Source: Arenicella sp.
GTDB lineage: Bacteria; Pseudomonadota; Gammaproteobacteria; Arenicellales; Arenicellaceae
Direction of reading: 5' to 3'
Assembly (NCBI GenBank): GCA_016763815.1
Contig: JAESTB010000094.1
Span: 1 to 11,417, forward strand
Length of the DNA stretch: 11,417 nt
Part shown: one piece after another, positions 7,854-11,417 of the stretch
How positions within the stretch are numbered: the first letter of the stretch is position 1
Layout: each line of letters starts with the position of its first letter
Program-made: the position numbers and the translations under genes
The notes under the pieces: model-generated
What the model was told of the DNA's origin: nothing
The model's database searches: none
Seen by the model: only the letters and a program-made list of their open reading frames with translations

Positions 7854-7859
7854 CCTTCT
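7854..7859 (-). promoter_or_regulatory. Shine-Dalgarno of the symporter gene
   Basis: On the minus strand the sequence reads AGAAGG, 10 nt before the ATG at 7843. It is the clearest ribosome-binding site in the window and fixes the symporter start. It lies within the 18-nt gap after the GH20 stop, supporting co-transcription with a separate translation start. Confidence 0.65.
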
Positions 7860-7861
7860 AA

Positions 7862-10120
7862 TCAGGTGACTACAATTTCATCGATATAGAGCGGAGTAGC
7901 TACCATCTTCTCATCTTCATGAGAGTAAATTTGATCAGGGTTGTTGATTTTTATTCGTAGGTAGCGCGTTAACACTTTTTCCAAGTTAGCGCTTAAGCGT
8001 CCTTTAATTGTGTTGTCAGATAAATTTGCTTTGGGCCGCCATGTTTCTCTATCAAGTGAGGTGCTTATATTTACTGACTCGGGAAAATACAGTTCTCGAC
8101 CTAAGGCACCATCAAAGCCTAGACTGACGGTTGATATTTCGGTTGGCTTTCCGAGATCTAATTCAAGTTCGAATTCAAGCTTATTCTCAAATGGAATCCA
8201 GTTTGCGTGTTGAAATCGTTGGCCTTGCTGAGGGCGACCATTGGTAAGCAATGCCAGGTCGTAATTGATTTTCTCGTTACCGCTTGAATCGATGACGTTA
8301 ACTTGGCAATTTAAGGCCTTATGTGGAAATATCGTGATTCTGTTTATGCCGTATTGCTCAGCGCTATCTTTATCAACGCAACACGCACTTATGACGGTTC
8401 GCTTATCAACGATTAAAGTCGACTGGTACCGCAATGAACTGTGGCTTGGTCGTGTGCCGTCGAGCGTGTAGTGAATATTCATATCTGAAGACTCGCTCAA
8501 GATAAGCACATCAAAAGATCCGCTATCATTTTGTTGCACGCTAAACTCAGGGACATAAATCGCTCTAGACGCGTTTAAGCCCAAATCGTCAAAACGTTGA
8601 TATTGAACGATTAGTCGTGTTTTAAAGTCGTCCCAGTTTTGCAGTTTGAGCGGAGTCCACAGAATTTCAGCTAAGGCGGTCATTCTGGGTAGAATTGCAT
8701 ATTCAAGCTGACTTAAGGTCTGGATGTACTCGGTCCAGACATTCGCTTGCGCGCCTAAAATCTTATTGTTGTGCTGTAGAGGGTCATATTTGTAGACATT
8801 TTTTAACGGCGCATGGCCATGAATAGAAAAGGGCTCATCGATAGACATTGACTGATAAAAATCGAAGTACAAGTTAGTAGGCGTCTTGATCAATTGATGG
8901 CCACGATTAAGCGCATTTTCAGCGCTGCTTTCACCAAGCCAAGACATGATTGTGACCTTGGGGTTTAAATTTTGACTCTCCAAAACATCATCCCAACAGA
9001 TTGCTTTTTTGCCAAGTGACTGAAGAATTTCGACAACCTGACCGATAAAATAACCTTGTAGTTCAGCTGTATTATTTAACGACTGTTCTTTAATGACAGT
9101 CTGACAATCGGGGCATTGCCGCCAGTGATCTTTTTTTACCTCATCGCCACCGATGTGTATGTATTCAGATGGAAATAACTGAGCTACCTCAGATAGCAGA
9201 TCTTTTAGAAAAGTGAAGCTGCTCGCTCGGTTGCATAAAACATGCTTAAAAATACCAAAATGCGTTTTTACCGATGCGGTGTCTGATTGATTCGCGCAGC
9301 TATACTCAGGGTAAGCCGCAAGTAAGGCCGAACTATGACCGGGTAAGTCAATTTCAGGGATGATGGTTATATGACGTTGCTGTGCGTAGGCGACAATATC
9401 TCTGATATCTTGTTGAGTATAGAACCCTGAATGAACTTGAAGATCACTTGGCGCATCCTTGTCTAGGGTATGACCGATTACGGTTGAAGCACGTTTGCTA
9501 GCAACTTCGGTAAGTCGAGGGTACTTGTTAATTTCGATTCGCCAGCCTTGATCATCAACCAAGTGCCAATGGAAAAAATTCATCTTATGCATGGACATTA
9601 AATCAACAATATGTTTAATGTCCTTTACTGATCTAAAGTGGCGGCTGACGTCGAGATGTAAACCTCGATAATCACACCTAGCCTTGTCTTCAATACGTAA
9701 TGTTGGAACCGAAGTATGCCCACCGGAGATAAGCTGCAATAACGTTTGGATGCCGTAAAATAGGTCGCTTTCTTTCGCCGCGCCGATACTGATGTTGCTT
9801 GGGCCAACAATCAGTGTGTAACCTAGGTCGTTTAAAACATTGTCGTTTAAATTATTGTCGTTTAGTTCCAGCGTGATTGAGGCATTTTCTTGAGATAGAG
9901 CTGTGGGCGAATTGGGTTGAGACGGTAAGATGTTTTTTGCCACAGCTATGTTTTTCTTAACTAACTCGCCAAGCAGATACATTGCGATGTCTAGCAGGCA
10001 TGAATTGTTAATTTCAACTGTGTCTAGGGTTGAAAGATCACAATTACCTTGCTGCGACATAGTGCAGTTGCTCGGTAATGGGATCAATCCTAGAGTTTGT
10101 ATTGGGCCGTTGGGGGTCAT
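7862..10120 (-). CDS. hex: GH20 beta-N-acetylhexosaminidase, apparently cytoplasmic, multidomain
   Basis: The enzyme (752 aa) should remove terminal GlcNAc or GalNAc by substrate-assisted catalysis. Domains in order are a GH20b-like N-terminal domain (about 10-140), the GH20 TIM barrel (about 148-490), a chitobiase/FN3-like region (about 520-600, with YTLDGTRPSH) and a discoidin/F5-8C-like beta domain (about 605-752, with LDLGKPTEISTVSLGFD and RYLRIKI). Catalytic Asp326-Glu327 lie in HIGGDEV. Supporting motifs are YRGLHLDVSRHF (151-162), HWHLVDDQGW (184-193), EIDLPGH (256-262) and NVWTEY (460-465). There is no signal peptide: the N-terminus is polar. Upstream of the ATG at 10120 the frame contains no ATG, GTG or TTG before a stop at about 10162, so a longer secreted form is excluded unless there is a sequence error. 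It starts 19 nt after nagK. A cytoplasmic location and its neighbours suggest it cleaves imported chitobiose or similar oligosaccharides. Confidence 0.92.
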   Translation of the reverse strand: MTPNGPIQTLGLIPLPSNCTMSQQGNCDLSTLDTVEINNSCLLDIAMYLLGELVKKNIAVAKNILPSQPNSPTALSQENASITLELNDNNLNDNVLNDLGYTLIVGPSNISIGAAKESDLFYGIQTLLQLISGGHTSVPTLRIEDKARCDYRGLHLDVSRHFRSVKDIKHIVDLMSMHKMNFFHWHLVDDQGWRIEINKYPRLTEVASKRASTVIGHTLDKDAPSDLQVHSGFYTQQDIRDIVAYAQQRHITIIPEIDLPGHSSALLAAYPEYSCANQSDTASVKTHFGIFKHVLCNRASSFTFLKDLLSEVAQLFPSEYIHIGGDEVKKDHWRQCPDCQTVIKEQSLNNTAELQGYFIGQVVEILQSLGKKAICWDDVLESQNLNPKVTIMSWLGESSAENALNRGHQLIKTPTNLYFDFYQSMSIDEPFSIHGHAPLKNVYKYDPLQHNNKILGAQANVWTEYIQTLSQLEYAILPRMTALAEILWTPLKLQNWDDFKTRLIVQYQRFDDLGLNASRAIYVPEFSVQQNDSGSFDVLILSESSDMNIHYTLDGTRPSHSSLRYQSTLIVDKRTVISACCVDKDSAEQYGINRITIFPHKALNCQVNVIDSSGNEKINYDLALLTNGRPQQGQRFQHANWIPFENKLEFELELDLGKPTEISTVSLGFDGALGRELYFPESVNISTSLDRETWRPKANLSDNTIKGRLSANLEKVLTRYLRIKINNPDQIYSHEDEKMVATPLYIDEIVVT
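9828..9864. repeat. 15-nt tandem repeat inside the GH20 gene (about 2.5 copies)
   Basis: TCGTTTAAAACATTG (9828-9842) is followed by TCGTTTAAATTATTG (9843-9857) and a third partial unit TCGTTTA (9858-9864). The period is a multiple of three, so the frame is kept. It encodes the Asn/Asp-rich segment NDNNLNDNVLND (87-98) of the N-terminal domain. It looks like a small in-frame duplication in a surface loop. Confidence 0.6.
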
Positions 10121-10139
10121 ATAGTCAACTAAGTCAGCA

Positions 10140-11096
10140 TTACTGACACTGGCTTTGAGCTAAGTTTGCTTTTTGTCTAGACTTCGATTGTGCGAAGTAA
10201 ATAGCACCACCTTCAGGTGACTCAATTGGGTCACACAGGTAGTCTTGAACATCGCTGGCTAACCAAGGTAGCAGCTCAGATCTCAAACCACCGATAAGGC
10301 TTAGTCGCCCCGGCGAAGTAGACATAATTTTACGTGCCATTTTATTTAGGTAGCCAACCCCGTCTTCAATAACGCTAATCGCAACAGCATCGCCGTTCTT
10401 AGCTTCTTCAAAGACCAGCCTAGCTAACTTAGCAAATTCTTTCGACGGCTGGTTGGACATTTTGTCGGCTATTTCGAGCGGATTGGTATTCAGTGCGTCA
10501 CATACTCTGTCGCAGAGGGATGTTTGCGGACCTAAGTCATCATAGGCGAGTAATGAAACTGATATTGCCTGTAATCCAAACCAGGCTCCGCTGCATTGAT
10601 CGCCCCAAGGAAAACCATGCGCGCCATAAGAAAACATCTTTGATCCGGAAATTGAAATTCCACATGAACCGGTGCCCGCGATTATAACCGAGCCATCTTG
10701 CTGAGCATGAGCCCCAAGGCAGGCTATGTGGAGGTCGGTGGTTAGAAACATTTCTTTAAATGGGTGTTGCCAACGACTTATTTTTTCGTATAGCGATGGA
10801 AGGTTGACTCCTGCAAGACCAATGCCTGCAGTGATATGGCGTATTGCACTGCTTTCAAGCCCAGCATCCTCAATAGCTTTCTGTGAACAGTCTATTATTG
10901 ACTCGATTGTTTTCTCTAAGCCGTGCACAGGGTTAGCCCGCCCTGAAAAGCCGCCGCCGGTGATTGACCCATCAGATGATAATACTTTAGCTCGGCATGA
11001 GCTGCCGCCGCCGTCTATTCCGATAAATAGATCAGGTGTGTGTGTGTCGGTTTCTGTGGCTTTATTCAAGGTCATACTCAGCAATAATTGTGTCAT
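10140..11096 (-). CDS. nagK: N-acetylglucosamine kinase NagK, BadF/BadG/BcrA/BcrD ATPase family
   Basis: NagK phosphorylates free GlcNAc with ATP to GlcNAc-6-P, which is needed when sugar enters without a phosphotransferase system. From the ATG at 11096 it has 318 aa. The phosphate-1 loop is IGIDGGGSS (25-33). TTDLHIACLGAH (119-130) includes the likely catalytic Asp121, AGTGSCG (140-146) is the phosphate-2 loop, and GDQCSGAWFG (165-174) is a sugar-kinase-like segment. These match the hexokinase-fold BadF family that contains Shewanella NagK and human NAGK. The frame stays open to an ATG at 11156, but that start lies in the -35 box and operator, upstream of the predicted transcript start near 11121, so I reject it. 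The ATG at 11075 (311 aa) is a second candidate because the residues before about 22 are not conserved. It is the first gene of the nagK-GH20-symporter operon. Confidence 0.9.
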   Translation of the reverse strand: MTQLLLSMTLNKATETDTHTPDLFIGIDGGGSSCRAKVLSSDGSITGGGFSGRANPVHGLEKTIESIIDCSQKAIEDAGLESSAIRHITAGIGLAGVNLPSLYEKISRWQHPFKEMFLTTDLHIACLGAHAQQDGSVIIAGTGSCGISISGSKMFSYGAHGFPWGDQCSGAWFGLQAISVSLLAYDDLGPQTSLCDRVCDALNTNPLEIADKMSNQPSKEFAKLARLVFEEAKNGDAVAISVIEDGVGYLNKMARKIMSTSPGRLSLIGGLRSELLPWLASDVQDYLCDPIESPEGGAIYFAQSKSRQKANLAQSQCQ

Positions 11097-11123
11097 CGTA
11101 AAACCAAGCTTTACGTTATATTG

Positions 11124-11132
11124 TGCTATAAT
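11124..11132 (+). promoter_or_regulatory. Extended -10 promoter of nagX
   Basis: TGC followed by a consensus TATAAT (11127-11132) forms an extended -10 element on the plus strand. No good -35 exists at 16-18 bp upstream (CCAAGC region), as is common for extended -10 promoters. The predicted start, about 11139-11140, abuts the NagR operator, and the leader to the nagX ATG is about 38 nt. Confidence 0.55.
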
Positions 11133-11156
11133 ATTTATAAACGACAACGTTGTCAA
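11128..11156 (-). promoter_or_regulatory. Sigma-70-type promoter of the nagK-GH20-symporter operon
   Basis: On the minus strand a perfect -35 TTGACA (11156-11151) and a -10 TATTAT (11133-11128, five of six) are separated by exactly 17 bp. The -35 and most of the spacer lie inside the NagR operator, so bound repressor would block polymerase directly. The -10 overlaps the opposite-strand nagX -10 (11127-11132) by five positions. The start is predicted near 11121, about 25 nt before the ATG at 11096. Confidence 0.7.
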
Positions 11157-11157
11157 T
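11140..11157. promoter_or_regulatory. NagR operator in the nagK/nagX divergent promoter region
   Basis: The plus strand reads AACGACAACGTTGTCAAT, with a perfect 12-bp palindrome GACAACGTTGTC (11143-11154). Read on the minus strand it matches the first 15 bases of the nagA operator at 3601-3618. This single site lies over the nagK -35 and spacer and at the nagX start site, so it can control both directions. Confidence 0.87.
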
Positions 11158-11177
11158 AACTAGGTTGAGCTTTAATC

Positions 11178-11417
11178 ATGAAATCAGTGCCGTCTCGTTT
11201 TATCGCTCTCGACATGTTTCGAGGCTTGGCGATTGCGCTAATGATTTTAGTCAACACCCCTGGCGATTGGAGCCGTGTTTATGGGCCGTTACTACATTCG
11301 AATTGGCATGGGCTGACTCCGACAGACATCGTGTTCCCCTGTTTCCTCTTTATTGTTGGCGCTTCAATTTTTTTTGCATTTAGCTCTGCCGGTTTTGTTT
11401 TGAACCGTGCCGCGGTG
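11178..11417 (+). CDS. nagX: NagX, membrane protein of the HGSNAT-like/DUF5009 family (partial, 5' end)
   Basis: The frame opens at ATG 11178, is preceded by an in-frame TGA (11166-11168), and stays open to the window edge, giving the first 80 residues. RFIALDMFRGLAIALMILVN (7-26) and GLTPTDIVFPCFLFIVGASI (45-64) are hallmark segments of the COG4299/DUF5009 family related to heparan-alpha-glucosaminide N-acetyltransferase. Both are membrane helices of an inner-membrane protein that is normally near 350-400 aa. A weak Shine-Dalgarno-like TTGAG lies 8 nt upstream. In Shewanella-type nag regulons nagX is a NagR target of unproven function; transmembrane acetyl transfer or sugar transport has been considered. 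Its divergent placement and shared operator tie it to this regulon. The gene is cut by the window edge, not truncated biologically as far as can be seen. Confidence 0.88.
   Translation, partial: MKSVPSRFIALDMFRGLAIALMILVNTPGDWSRVYGPLLHSNWHGLTPTDIVFPCFLFIVGASIFFAFSSAGFVLNRAAV

Noticed and set aside
7515..7889. 124-codon plus-strand open frame antisense to the symporter N-terminus
   Set aside because: It is opposite a well-supported membrane protein gene, has no recognisable domain and no ribosome-binding site, and is best explained as a shadow frame.
11097..11156. N-terminal extension of NagK from the ATG at 11156
   Set aside because: It lies over the operator and the -35 and -10 boxes, upstream of the predicted transcript start, and its residues do not resemble the kinase family.
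10726..11163. 145-codon plus-strand open frame antisense to nagK
   Set aside because: It is opposite strongly conserved kinase motifs and ends inside the operator; there is no sign of real coding.
11150..11383. 77-codon plus-strand open frame overlapping the start of nagX
   Set aside because: It is out of frame with nagX, whose translation from 11178 gives clear family motifs; the overlapping frame has none.

Overview
The window looks like chromosomal DNA from a heterotrophic, probably marine gammaproteobacterium. This rests on three things: a LacI-type NagR regulator with an 18-bp operator centred on AACGTT, a BadF-type GlcNAc kinase, and NagX. That combination is known from Shewanella and related Alteromonadales/Xanthomonadales-type nag regulons. 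I cannot name the genus. Base composition looks even and moderate by eye (not computed), and I see no insertion sequence, phage gene, tRNA, rRNA or CRISPR.

Layout. Positions 1-161 hold only a hairpin and the end of a short open frame. A TPR-sulfotransferase (162-1838, minus) is functionally unrelated to the rest. A gene-poor stretch of about 600 bp (1839-2445) precedes nagR (2446-3474, plus). After a likely terminator come a strong sigma-70-like promoter with a NagR operator on its start site, then nagA (3648-4787) and nagB (4813-5613), both plus. Converging on them is a three-gene minus-strand operon: nagK (10140-11096), a GH20 beta-hexosaminidase without signal peptide (7862-10120), and an SSS-family sodium/solute symporter (5768-7843), with gaps of only 18-19 nt. 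Divergent from nagK, nagX starts at 11178 and runs off the right edge. The nagK/nagX gap carries a second NagR operator and two promoters whose -10 boxes overlap.

How the genes fit together (inference from families and context). The symporter would import GlcNAc or small chitin oligosaccharides. The GH20 enzyme, apparently cytoplasmic, would release GlcNAc. NagK would phosphorylate it to GlcNAc-6-P, NagA deacetylate it to GlcN-6-P, and NagB convert that to fructose-6-P plus ammonia. NagR would repress both transcription units and be relieved by a pathway intermediate (GlcNAc-6-P is the effector reported for Shewanella NagR). NagX is a membrane protein of the HGSNAT-like family whose role in nag loci is unsettled.

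The points most worth a second look are the interlocked divergent promoters sharing one operator, the SSS symporter paired with a leaderless multidomain GH20, and a four-cysteine loop with exact 7-residue spacing in the symporter. The core catabolic pathway itself is well known; I do not see a wholly new system here.
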